From Kiritimatiellia bacterium (GTDB taxonomy: Bacteria; Verrucomicrobiota; Kiritimatiellia; RFP12; UBA1067): DNA of 12,745 nt. The notes beneath the pieces were generated by a model that did not search any database, was not told where the DNA came from, and saw nothing but the letters and a program-made list of their open reading frames with translations. Location: positions 1-12,745 of the forward strand of contig JAFYQC010000055.1 of assembly GCA_017547265.1 (NCBI GenBank), in the 5' to 3' direction. Positions 7,023 through 12,745 of the stretch are shown piece by piece (position 1 is the first letter of the stretch; each line of letters begins with the position of its first letter). A program made the translations under genes and the position numbers.

Positions 7023-7817
7023 TTATGGATTGTCCAGGAAGCTGCCTTTGACAAACATCTCGAGGTAAGGGAGCCCTGCGGCGTATGCCAGTCCATGGTC
7101 GCAGTATTCAAGCTCCACGAACTTTGCTTTTTTGTGTCCAAGAGCGACACAAGAAGCGATCAAAAGCCGATTTTCCTCGGAGCGGCACTTCCACTCGTAG
7201 GGCGGCTGGCCGCAAACGCAGAGAATGGGCGGTAGATCCGCCGCTACGTGAGCAAGAGGCGCGAGGTCGTCGATCTTTGGAAGATACTGCGGATCGTTGT
7301 CACCCGCGAACTTGCGGACGGCAAAATGCTTTGTAGCTTGTCCCGACAGGGCAACAAGCCCTGCAAGGTCGGTGTTCCGTACGCCATGCGCTGCAAGATA
7401 CTTAGGATCCATTCCCGCCATCATCGTGAGATACCCGCCAGCACTCATGCCGCCCACGAACACCTTGTTGGTATCGCCGCCGTATTCCGCGATGTGCTTC
7501 ACGGTCCACGCAATAGCCGCCGCCGCGTCTTCGATACAATCCTCTCCGCGTCCAGCGCCTTTTCCAAGCAGCCGATAGCTGACGGCAACTTGGGCAATCT
7601 TCTCGTCCGTCAACGGAAGAAAATGCCGCGTGCCGCCAGTGAGCCCCCCGCCATGAAACCACACGACTGTAGGGAAATTCGTCACGTCAACCGGCACGCG
7701 TACGTCAAGTACGCATTCCGGCCTGTCGTCATACTTGATCCCGACATCCTCCCTCGTAGCGGCAAACAACACAGTTGGCACAGCCAACGCCAACGCAACA
7801 AGTCGTTTCATCTTCAT
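7023..7817 (-). CDS. Exported alpha/beta hydrolase (esterase/lipase, HGGG-GxSAGG type)
   Basis: A 264-residue protein beginning with a signal peptide (MKMKRL, hydrophobic to FAA at about 20), so it acts in the periplasm or outside the cell. HGGG at 55-58 is the oxyanion-hole motif of the hormone-sensitive-lipase/BD-FAE esterase group. GMSAGG at 123-128 gives nucleophile S125, and H241 in CDHGLA is the likely catalytic His. The catalytic acid is not obvious; the usual loop reads CVCGQPPYEW (200-209), so D or E there or nearby needs a structure. Likely substrates are small esters such as acetylated or feruloylated carbohydrates, but nothing fixes this. ATG at 7817 or the second Met codon at 7811 could both start it. 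The A-rich leader has no Shine-Dalgarno. It stands between speE and speB without a visible metabolic link. Confidence 0.85.
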   Translation of the reverse strand: MKMKRLVALALAVPTVLFAATREDVGIKYDDRPECVLDVRVPVDVTNFPTVVWFHGGGLTGGTRHFLPLTDEKIAQVAVSYRLLGKGAGRGEDCIEDAAAAIAWTVKHIAEYGGDTNKVFVGGMSAGGYLTMMAGMDPKYLAAHGVRNTDLAGLVALSGQATKHFAVRKFAGDNDPQYLPKIDDLAPLAHVAADLPPILCVCGQPPYEWKCRSEENRLLIASCVALGHKKAKFVELEYCDHGLAYAAGLPYLEMFVKGSFLDNP

Positions 7818-7842
7818 TTTCTTATTTTCTTAAACAGGCAAT

Positions 7843-7851
7843 ATTATACCA
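7843..7851 (-). promoter_or_regulatory. Extended -10 promoter of the alpha/beta hydrolase gene
   Basis: TGGTATAAT on the minus strand, with perfect TATAAT at 7843-7848, 25 bp before ATG. The -35 position holds no match but overlaps a small GGGG-CAGA-CCCC palindrome (7862-7873). The predicted 19-base leader is A-rich and lacks a Shine-Dalgarno, so translation may rely on an unstructured leader. Confidence 0.7.
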
Positions 7852-7894
7852 CATCTTTTATGGGGTCTGCCCCTGCTTCGCATCAAACTGCGGA

Positions 7895-8172
7895 ATGGAA
7901 ACCACATCGATTGTTTCCGTCAATTTTCTGTCCTTGGGCGCACACACGTTTCGAACGATGCACCGGTTGCCAAAGCCATGCGGGGTGTGGGTGGCATACG
8001 ACCAGCGCGCAAAGCAGGTACTCGACGCATGTTGCGCAGAACCACTACGCCGATAGACGCCATCGGGCAATTCTGCGGCTTCAAAAGCGCCTCACATCTG
8101 AAGACGCTTTTCCGCCGTCGCTTCGGCATGACGATGGGCGAATTCAGGGCGTCAGGGGAAATCGCAACGTAA
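7895..8172 (+). pseudogene. Remnant of a XylR-type AraC-family regulator with a large internal deletion
   Basis: Two plus-strand fragments in different frames match parts of one family. The first (codons around 7959-8030) reads LPKPCGVWVAYDQRAKQVLDAC, which resembles the end of the sugar-binding (LacI-like) sensor domain of XylR-type regulators. The second (about 8025-8172) reads TTTPIDAIGQFCGFKSASHLKTLF and then RRRFGMTMGEFR, the second helix-turn-helix of the AraC domain, ending at TAA 8170-8172. The roughly 100 or more residues that should separate them, including the first helix-turn-helix, are gone, and the frame changes at about 8025-8045. No start or sensor N-terminus is visible. It cannot make a working regulator. 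Upstream limits are uncertain. Confidence 0.7.
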
Positions 8173-8194
8173 AGACCGTCGTGACATACGCCAT

Positions 8195-8226
8195 GCCGAC
8201 ATGAGCGAGCGGAATGCTCGGTTGGC
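8195..8226. other. Intergenic stem-loop downstream of speE
   Basis: On the plus strand GCCGAC pairs with GTTGGC (one G-U) enclosing CGAGC-GGAAT-GCTCG and a 5-base bulge. It lies between the regulator remnant and the speE stop, and neither strand has a T-run after it, so it is not a standard terminator. It could stabilise the 3' end of the speE mRNA. Confidence 0.35.
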
Positions 8227-8247
8227 AAAATCAGCCGCGATGCGGCT
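8227..8247 (-). terminator. Possible weak intrinsic terminator overlapping the speE stop codon
   Basis: The last codons of speE form AGCCGC-ATC-GCGGCT, a perfect 6-bp stem ending at the TGA stop and followed by GATTTTG. The stem is short and there are only four T, so it may be a partial terminator. Its place at the end of the rubrerythrin-speA-speE unit is right. Confidence 0.4.
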
Positions 8248-9100
8248 CCTCTTCCTTCAGGATGTCGAGAACGTAGTTAGGAAGAGCGAACGCGCCGCGG
8301 TGAAGCGCTGTGTTGTAGTAGCGCGTGGGGATTCGCAGCCTGTTCCACCGCGCCTCGTCGAGATTGCCGATTGGGTGGTACTTCTTCGACGCGAAGCCGA
8401 AGAGCCAGTGACCTGAAGGATAGCTCGGGATGTGCGCCTGGTAGACGGTGGAGACCTTGAATTCCATCGCAATATGCCTGTGCGCGTCGCGAACCGACTT
8501 CTGGTGCGCTGCGTAGAACGGCGACTCGTGCTGGTTGATGAGGATGCCGTCCTCGCGCAGCGCCTTGAAGCAAGTGCCGTAGAACTCGCGCGTGAAAAGG
8601 CCTTCTGCGGGACCGTAGGGGTCTGACGAGTCGACGATCACGAGGTCGTATTCGTCCTTCTTGCCGCGGACATACCTAAGCCCTTCTTCGAACCAGACCG
8701 AGACGCGCTTGTCCTTTAGTTTCGACGAGACGAAGGGAAGAAACTTCTTGGAGAGAAGCACGACGTCCTTGTCGACTTCGACGAGGTCGATCGACTCGAT
8801 AGAGCGGTACTTCGTGAGTTCGCGCACCGTGCCACCATCGCCGCCGCCTATCACGAGGACGTTCCGCACTCGCGGATGGACGGCCATCGGCACGTGTGCG
8901 AGCATCTCGTGGTAGATGAACTCGTCCTTCTCGGTGATCATGAGACCGCCGTCGAGGACAAGCACACGCCCGTAGGCGGGAGTGTCGAGAATGTCGATCT
9001 GCTGGACGGCGCTCCGCTTCGAGGCGATCTGCTCGATCGTCTTCATCGAGAATCTAACGTCCTTCGTGTGTTCGTCGGTATACCAGAGTTCAGTCTGCAT
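8231..9100 (-). CDS. speE: Spermidine synthase (aminopropyltransferase)
   Basis: A 289-residue cytoplasmic enzyme of normal family length. The N-terminal beta domain (1-60) carries the substrate-side segment VLDGGLMITEKDEFIYHEM. The Rossmann domain has GGGDGG at 85-90 for decarboxylated AdoMet, an acidic strand end at E108/D110, and the catalytic DSSDP at 157-161. The IPSYPSGHW segment (224-232) is typical of bacterial SpeE. It transfers aminopropyl groups to putrescine, or in some lineages to agmatine; the sequence alone does not decide. ATG lies 10 bp after the speA stop, and its ribosome site GAGGGA begins inside the speA TGA, implying translational coupling. The speD gene that would supply its co-substrate is not in this window. 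Confidence 0.94.
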   Translation of the reverse strand: MQTELWYTDEHTKDVRFSMKTIEQIASKRSAVQQIDILDTPAYGRVLVLDGGLMITEKDEFIYHEMLAHVPMAVHPRVRNVLVIGGGDGGTVRELTKYRSIESIDLVEVDKDVVLLSKKFLPFVSSKLKDKRVSVWFEEGLRYVRGKKDEYDLVIVDSSDPYGPAEGLFTREFYGTCFKALREDGILINQHESPFYAAHQKSVRDAHRHIAMEFKVSTVYQAHIPSYPSGHWLFGFASKKYHPIGNLDEARWNRLRIPTRYYNTALHRGAFALPNYVLDILKEEEPHRG

Positions 9101-9110
9101 TTGCGTTCCC

Positions 9111-10592
9111 TCAGGCGAGGACGTTGATGTAGTCGAGGTTCATGTCCTCGGTACCAGTCATGAAGCAGCCCTTCTCCTTCGCGAAGAGAATGTGCGCAAG
9201 GACGTCGGCCGTGATTCGCTCGCCAGGCGCGACAATCGGGATGCCGGGCGGATAGCTCATCACGAACTCTCCAGCGACAAGTCCCGTAGACTCGCGCATG
9301 GGAACGCGACGCTTCTTCGCGTAGAACGCCTCCTGCGGCGGCATCACGATTTCGGGGTCGATGTATTCGTGGTCGAAAAGTCCGATGGGGCTCTTCTCCC
9401 GCAGACGCTTGATCTCCTCAAGCGCAGAGATAAGGCGTTCGATGTCCATCATGCGGTCGCCGCACGAGATAATCGCAAGGAGATTGCCAATGTCACCGAA
9501 CTCGATCTGTATGCCGTAGTCGTCGCGCAAGTAGTCGTAGACCTCGATGCCGGCAAGGCCGATGTCACGAGTGTGGACGGAAAGCTTGGTGCGGTCGAAC
9601 GCAAATACCGTGTCGCCATCCACGAGCTCGGGGCCGAATGCATAATAACCGCCGAGGGCGTTTATTTCCTCGCGCGCATAGTCGGCGAAGTCCATCGTCT
9701 TCTGGTACATCGCACGACCCTTGAAAAAGAGGTTTCTGCGGGCGATGTCGAGCGACGAAAGCAAAAGATAAGAAGCGGAAGTCGACTGCGTGAGCGTGAT
9801 GACCTGGCGCACATAGTCGGGATTCACGGGACGACGCGTCAGCAGAACTGAGCTTTGCGTAAGCGAGCCGCCTGTTTTGTGGATGGACGCTGCCGCCATG
9901 TCGCACCCGGCAGCCATCGCGGATATAGGCAGATCCTCGTGAAAATAGAAATGCGTACCGTGCGCCTCGTCTGCGAGGACGAGCATCCCCGCCTTGTGCG
10001 CGATCTCGACGATGCGCTTAAGGTCTGAGCAGATGCCGTAGTAAGTCGGATTGTTGACGAGAATCGCTTTTGCCGACGGATGCGCGGCTATCGCCTTCTC
10101 GACGTCGGCGACGCTCATGCCAAGCGGAATGCCGAGGCGGCGGTTGATGCCGGGATTGACGTAGATCGGCACCGCGCCGCAGACGACGAGCGCGTTGATG
10201 GCGCTCCTATGTACGTTGCGCGGCAGGATGATCTCGTCGCCGACGGAGCAGGTCGACATTATCATCGCCTGCACCGCCGAAGTGGTGCCGTTTACCATGA
10301 AAAACGCATCATCCGCGCCGAAAGCCTCGGCCGCGAACTGCTGCGCTTCCTTGATGACGGAGACCGGATGCCCGAGGTTGTCGAGCGGCTTCATAGAGTT
10401 GACGTCCATGGCGAGAGCTCTCTCGCCAAGGTATTCGGTCAGCTCAGGATTGCCTCGCCCGCTCTTGTGCGCGGGAACGTCGAAGTGCGCAAGTCGGTTT
10501 ATGCGCTGGCGGTCGAGAGCATCCGCCAGCGGAGTTTGCCGCTGGCGGACTTTCAGTTCGTCTACCGCCCCCCCGGACGAATTTCTTGCCAT
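9111..10592 (-). CDS. speA: Biosynthetic arginine decarboxylase, PLP fold type I (Orn/Lys/Arg decarboxylase family)
   Basis: A 493-residue cytoplasmic enzyme, matching the compact Firmicutes-type Orn/Lys/Arg decarboxylases that lack the N-terminal wing domain of E. coli inducible enzymes. HFDVPAHKSGRG at 36-47 is the family's N-terminal motif. DEAHG at 208-212 gives D208 for the pyridine nitrogen, and SIHKTGGSLTQSS gives K239 for the PLP Schiff base. The C-terminal domain ends with SYPPGIPIVAPGE (446-458). The arginine assignment rests on the adjoining speE and nearby speB; lysine or ornithine decarboxylation is possible. The start follows the rubrerythrin stop by 4 bp with no well-placed Shine-Dalgarno, so translation probably depends on reinitiation. 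Codons 14-30 hold overlapping inverted repeats. Confidence 0.88.
   Translation of the reverse strand: MARNSSGGAVDELKVRQRQTPLADALDRQRINRLAHFDVPAHKSGRGNPELTEYLGERALAMDVNSMKPLDNLGHPVSVIKEAQQFAAEAFGADDAFFMVNGTTSAVQAMIMSTCSVGDEIILPRNVHRSAINALVVCGAVPIYVNPGINRRLGIPLGMSVADVEKAIAAHPSAKAILVNNPTYYGICSDLKRIVEIAHKAGMLVLADEAHGTHFYFHEDLPISAMAAGCDMAAASIHKTGGSLTQSSVLLTRRPVNPDYVRQVITLTQSTSASYLLLSSLDIARRNLFFKGRAMYQKTMDFADYAREEINALGGYYAFGPELVDGDTVFAFDRTKLSVHTRDIGLAGIEVYDYLRDDYGIQIEFGDIGNLLAIISCGDRMMDIERLISALEEIKRLREKSPIGLFDHEYIDPEIVMPPQEAFYAKKRRVPMRESTGLVAGEFVMSYPPGIPIVAPGERITADVLAHILFAKEKGCFMTGTEDMNLDYINVLA
10504..10549 (-). promoter_or_regulatory. Mutually exclusive hairpins in the speA 5' coding region
   Basis: In mRNA order the arms are TCCGCCAGCGG, CCGCTGGCGGA and CCGCCAGCG. 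Arm 2 pairs with arm 1 over 11 perfect bp (10522-10549, loop of 6) or with arm 3 over 9 bp (10504-10531, loop of 10). Both hairpins cannot exist together. They begin about 43 bases after the start codon and encode VRQRQ and DRQR. A regulatory role is inferred only. Confidence 0.5.
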
Positions 10593-10596
10593 CTAC

Positions 10597-11148
10597 CTAC
10601 TTGAAGTAGCGGTTGTAGAGACCCTGGAACGCCTTGCCGTGGCGCGCCTCGTCCTTCGCCATCTCGTGGACGGTGTCGTGAATCGCGTCGTAGCCGAGCT
10701 CCTTCGCGCGCTTGGCGATGGCGAGCTTGCCGGCAGTCGCGCCGCACTCGGCCTCCATGCGGCGACGGAGGTTCTCCTTGGTGGAGTCCGTCACGATGTC
10801 GATCGTCTTGCCGAGGAGCTCGGCGAACTTCGCGGCGTGCTCGGCCTCCTCGAACGCGATGCGCTTGTATGCCTCGGCGACCTCGGGATAGCCCTCGCGG
10901 TCGGCCTGTCGAGACATGGCGAGGTACATGCCGACTTCGCAGCACTCGCCGTTGAAATGATCCTTGAGCCCCTGCGTGACCTCGGCATCGTCGACGATGC
11001 CGTCACCGACATGGTGCTCAGCGACGAACTCAAGGCCGCCGCCCTGCTTAAGGAACTTCGCTCCCGGAACGCCGCACTGGGGGCACTTCTCCGGAGGATT
11101 CTCGCCTTCGTACACATACCCGCAAACGGGGCAAACCCACTTAGCCAT
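10597..11148 (-). CDS. Reverse rubrerythrin (N-terminal rubredoxin domain plus diiron domain)
   Basis: A 183-residue cytoplasmic protein. The rubredoxin-like domain comes first (C6, C9, C22, C25 in [10 protein letters not shown] and CPQCG), followed by a four-helix diiron domain with ligand motifs GECCEVGMY (E68 region), FEEAEHA (99-105), EAECGAT (132-138) and DEARHGK (166-172). This order is that of reverse rubrerythrins, NADH-linked peroxidases that reduce hydrogen peroxide (and oxygen) in strict anaerobes, as described in Clostridium acetobutylicum. Its strong promoter and AAAAGGAG ribosome site (11157-11164) suggest high expression. It leads the unit that continues into speA after 4 bp. 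Family assignment is secure. Confidence 0.95.
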   Translation of the reverse strand: MAKWVCPVCGYVYEGENPPEKCPQCGVPGAKFLKQGGGLEFVAEHHVGDGIVDDAEVTQGLKDHFNGECCEVGMYLAMSRQADREGYPEVAEAYKRIAFEEAEHAAKFAELLGKTIDIVTDSTKENLRRRMEAECGATAGKLAIAKRAKELGYDAIHDTVHEMAKDEARHGKAFQGLYNRYFK

Positions 11149-11184
11149 GTCGTTGTCTCCTTTTAGTTGTTGTTGATGCCGTGA

Positions 11185-11214
11185 ACTTTACCACATTTCA
11201 GCCATCCGTGTCAA
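11185..11214 (-). promoter_or_regulatory. Promoter of the rubrerythrin-speA-speE unit
   Basis: The minus strand carries a perfect -35 TTGACA (11209-11214), an 18-bp spacer and a -10 TAAAGT (11185-11190) preceded by TGG, giving the extended form TGGTAAAGT. A consensus ribosome site follows, 8 bases before ATG. No operator palindrome is obvious around it. Confidence 0.75.
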
Positions 11215-11295
11215 TCCTGCAGAAGCAAGTTACAGGGTTTAATCATCAGCTGCGAGCATTCTTCAACCTAAATAACCACATCAGGTCTTCCAGCC

Positions 11296-11317
11296 GTTCC
11301 GACTTCGGTCAACGGCG
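11296..11317 (-). other. Imperfect stem-loop overlapping the stop of the Ala-rich protein gene
   Basis: Minus-strand CCGTT pairs with AACGG and, inside it, CCG(A)A-G-TCGG pairs further, spanning the TGA at 11309-11311. No T-run follows, so this is at most a 3'-end stabilising or Rho-assisted structure. The remaining 11215-11295 stretch shows nothing else I can support. Confidence 0.3.
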
Positions 11318-12256
11318 GGGCCTGTCGTCGAGGATTGCGCGCGCCGCCTCCTCGCCGACTCGCGAGCCGATGTTCCCGAGGAACGCGGACCCAGCCGCGC
11401 CGACCGCGGTGCCGACGATGCTCTTGATGCGCGTCTTCCAGCTATTCTGATCCTGCGCTACGGCCTCCTGCTCGGCTGCCGCGAGCTTCTGAGCCTGCGC
11501 CTGCATCGCGGCGGCCTCTGCAGCGGCGGCAGCCTGCTTCTTCGCATTGTATTCCTCGTCCGCGATACGCCGCTCGCTCTGGACCTGGGCCATACCGGCC
11601 TCGGCCTCCGCAAGCGCCTTCCGCCTGCGCTCCTTTCGCGCTGTGCCGAAAGTCTGCAACACGCTGCCACCGTCGTCCGGCGCCTCGACAAACGTCCCGG
11701 CTTCCGCCTCCGCGTCCCGGAGAGGGTTGCGCTTTTTCTTTTTCTTCGGCTTGCGTACGTCGGCTGATTCTGCCGCCGCGCCAGACGCAGTCGATGGCTT
11801 CGATGGTTCCGAGTCGCGCGCAAGCCAAGCCTCAAGCGGCGGAACTTCGCCTTTCCCGCGAAGTCTCAGCCACGACTGCACATCGCCAAGAAATTTGCCA
11901 GCCGCAGCGATATCGGAGACAAGAACTCCGTTCGCGACCTCAGCGCGCAGTTTCGCGTAGTCCGACGGATTCGCACGCACGGCGTCGACAAAAGAAGCAA
12001 AAGCGGACTGAGCCTCGCCTGCGTCCGCGAACGCAGCGACGAGCCCCTCCCGGGCGGCGGCAAACATATCCGAACGAAAATCGCCGGCCGCGTCCGAGAC
12101 CTCGTCGATATCCGACATCTTCTGCGCCTCGGCAACCACCTGGCCCGCGAGCTCCATGCGCATGAGCGCCGACATCATCGCCACGTCGCGCTGCCCGCAG
12201 AAAGCCGACAGGACCGCGACAAGGAATGATAGATGCAAAATGAATATCTTCCGCAT
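11309..12256 (-). CDS. Unknown exported Ala-rich coiled-coil protein
   Basis: I do not recognise a family for this 315-residue protein. Residues 1 to about 20 are a signal peptide. A helical, Ala-rich region follows (about 25-145). A low-complexity linker then holds a Lys cluster (KPKKKKKR at 169-176). A charged Ala/Glu/Gln-rich stretch (about 205-270) should form a long helix or coiled coil. A C-terminal segment with GxxxG spacings (G282-G286, G297-G301) resembles a glycine-zipper and could insert into or pack against a membrane. ATG at 12256 is well supported by GAGGTG five bases upstream, which overlaps the preceding gene's stop. The tight spacing suggests it works with the upstream exported protein, perhaps in an envelope assembly; that is inference. 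Confidence 0.8.
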   Translation of the reverse strand: MRKIFILHLSFLVAVLSAFCGQRDVAMMSALMRMELAGQVVAEAQKMSDIDEVSDAAGDFRSDMFAAAREGLVAAFADAGEAQSAFASFVDAVRANPSDYAKLRAEVANGVLVSDIAAAGKFLGDVQSWLRLRGKGEVPPLEAWLARDSEPSKPSTASGAAAESADVRKPKKKKKRNPLRDAEAEAGTFVEAPDDGGSVLQTFGTARKERRRKALAEAEAGMAQVQSERRIADEEYNAKKQAAAAAEAAAMQAQAQKLAAAEQEAVAQDQNSWKTRIKSIVGTAVGAAGSAFLGNIGSRVGEEAARAILDDRPRR

Positions 12257-12265
12257 ACGGCCACC

Positions 12266-12745
12266 TCACTCTTCTTCGTCGTCGGCTGGCTTCGGAGCGT
12301 TAACCACACGGATGTTGAGGAGCGTGGGCTTGATCTCGACGATCTGGACCTTGAGATCCTCTGGCGGATTTATGACGAGCTCTTCGGCAAGCTCCTCGGC
12401 AGGGATGAACGACTCGACCTTGAAGATCGCGACGCCCTGGGCATAGCTCTTCTGGACGACGGACTCGATCTCCTTCTTCATGCCCTTGAGGCGCGTTCGC
12501 GTCTCCTTGAGCTTCCATATCTGGTCCATTCCGCCAACCGTGATCTCGATTGACGTGCGCTTCTCCTGCGCAGTGCCCTTGCCTTCGGGATTCTCCCACT
12601 TCGAGATCAGCGTCGGGATGATCGCGTCCAGCGCCTTCGCGCCGGCCGCCTTCAGAGCCTTCGAAGAGCCCGTGATGTCGTCCATCGCCACGACCGTCGC
12701 CGTCTCGGACGCAGACGCCATGTTGACCGCGTTGTCGACCCGGAC
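12266..12745 (-). CDS. C-terminal part of a probable CsgG/FlgT-like envelope protein, start beyond window
   Basis: The frame is open to the window edge (first codon at 12745-12743, reading VRVDNAVN before the first Met), so the 159 visible residues are the end of a longer protein; an ATG at 12721 exists but is probably internal. The opening stretch (SETATVVAMDD..., then GSSKALKAAGAKALDAIIP) resembles the end of CsgG-like domains. The part from SIEITVGGMDQIW to VQIVEIKPTLLNIRV looks like the small alpha/beta domain that follows in FlgT- or LPP20-type proteins, with helix KETRTRLKGMKKEIESV. It ends in an acidic tail (DDEEE). Such proteins act at the outer membrane or periplasm. The family call is from pattern recall, with moderate confidence. 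Confidence 0.6.
   Translation of the reverse strand, partial: VRVDNAVNMASASETATVVAMDDITGSSKALKAAGAKALDAIIPTLISKWENPEGKGTAQEKRTSIEITVGGMDQIWKLKETRTRLKGMKKEIESVVQKSYAQGVAIFKVESFIPAEELAEELVINPPEDLKVQIVEIKPTLLNIRVVNAPKPADDEEE

Noticed and set aside
7228..7244. GGCGG-ATCTA-CCGCC palindrome in the hydrolase gene as a possible fourth in-frame element
   Set aside because: The encoded VAADLPPILCVCG is normal alpha/beta hydrolase core sequence, the stem is only 5 bp and it lacks the GGGGC arms and CCGCGG centre.
10195..11166. A 323-codon plus-strand open frame across the rubrerythrin-speA junction
   Set aside because: It spans two well-identified minus-strand genes and has no recognisable features.
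12197..12199. Lipobox at Cys20 of the Ala-rich exported protein
   Set aside because: The sequence before the Cys is LSAF, with Phe at -1, which does not fit the usual small residue required for lipoprotein processing.
1..12745. CRISPR arrays, tRNA, rRNA, insertion sequences or phage genes
   Set aside because: I saw no regularly spaced repeats, cloverleaf tRNA, rRNA signature or transposase/integrase motif on either strand.

Overview
This 12.7 kb window is about 58% G+C by eye and is read almost entirely from the minus strand. It looks like a chromosomal piece of a Gram-negative anaerobe. The pointers are a signal-peptide-bearing, thioester-type alpha-2-macroglobulin of the kind common in Bacteroidetes and PVC-group bacteria, a reverse rubrerythrin typical of anaerobes, and the remnant of a XylR-type AraC regulator of the sort abundant in Lentisphaerae, Kiritimatiellota, Verrucomicrobia and Planctomycetes. 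My best guess is a gut or rumen PVC bacterium (Kiritimatiellota/Lentisphaerae-like); this is inference from gene style, not from a marker gene.

Layout, following transcription (high to low coordinates). (1) 12745-11309: the 3' end of a gene for an exported protein, probably of the CsgG/FlgT-like type, followed after 9 bp by a gene for an unknown Ala-rich, coiled-coil, secreted protein. (2) 11214-8231: a promoter with a perfect -35 box drives reverse rubrerythrin, then speA (arginine decarboxylase) and speE (spermidine synthase), packed with 4- and 10-bp gaps. (3) 8230-7818: a 413-bp gap holding a collapsed plus-strand XylR/AraC regulator remnant, a stem-loop and the promoter of the next gene. 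(4) 7817-7023: an exported alpha/beta hydrolase. (5) 6958-6104: speB (agmatinase). (6) 6056-1: a giant alpha-2-macroglobulin (2018 codons visible, open at the window edge, probably only tens of residues short of its end). Its promoter sits so close that the mRNA should be leaderless.

speA, speB and speE together make the route arginine -> agmatine -> putrescine -> spermidine, or the variant via aminopropylagmatine. The speD gene needed to supply decarboxylated AdoMet is not in the window.

The most unusual feature is a family of GC-rich palindromic elements (49, 55 and 120 bp) inserted in frame at three places inside the alpha-2-macroglobulin gene. They share GGTAG/CTACC ends, GGGGC arms and a CCGCGG centre. 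One fold gives two hairpins closed by a short outer stem, and the longest copy carries a second, unrelated palindromic sequence nested in one hairpin loop. They lie at poorly conserved sites of the protein and add 16-40 residues each. This resembles the protein-invading palindromic elements of Rickettsia but in an unrelated genome. A separate oddity is a set of three complementary arms early in speA that can form two mutually exclusive hairpins.
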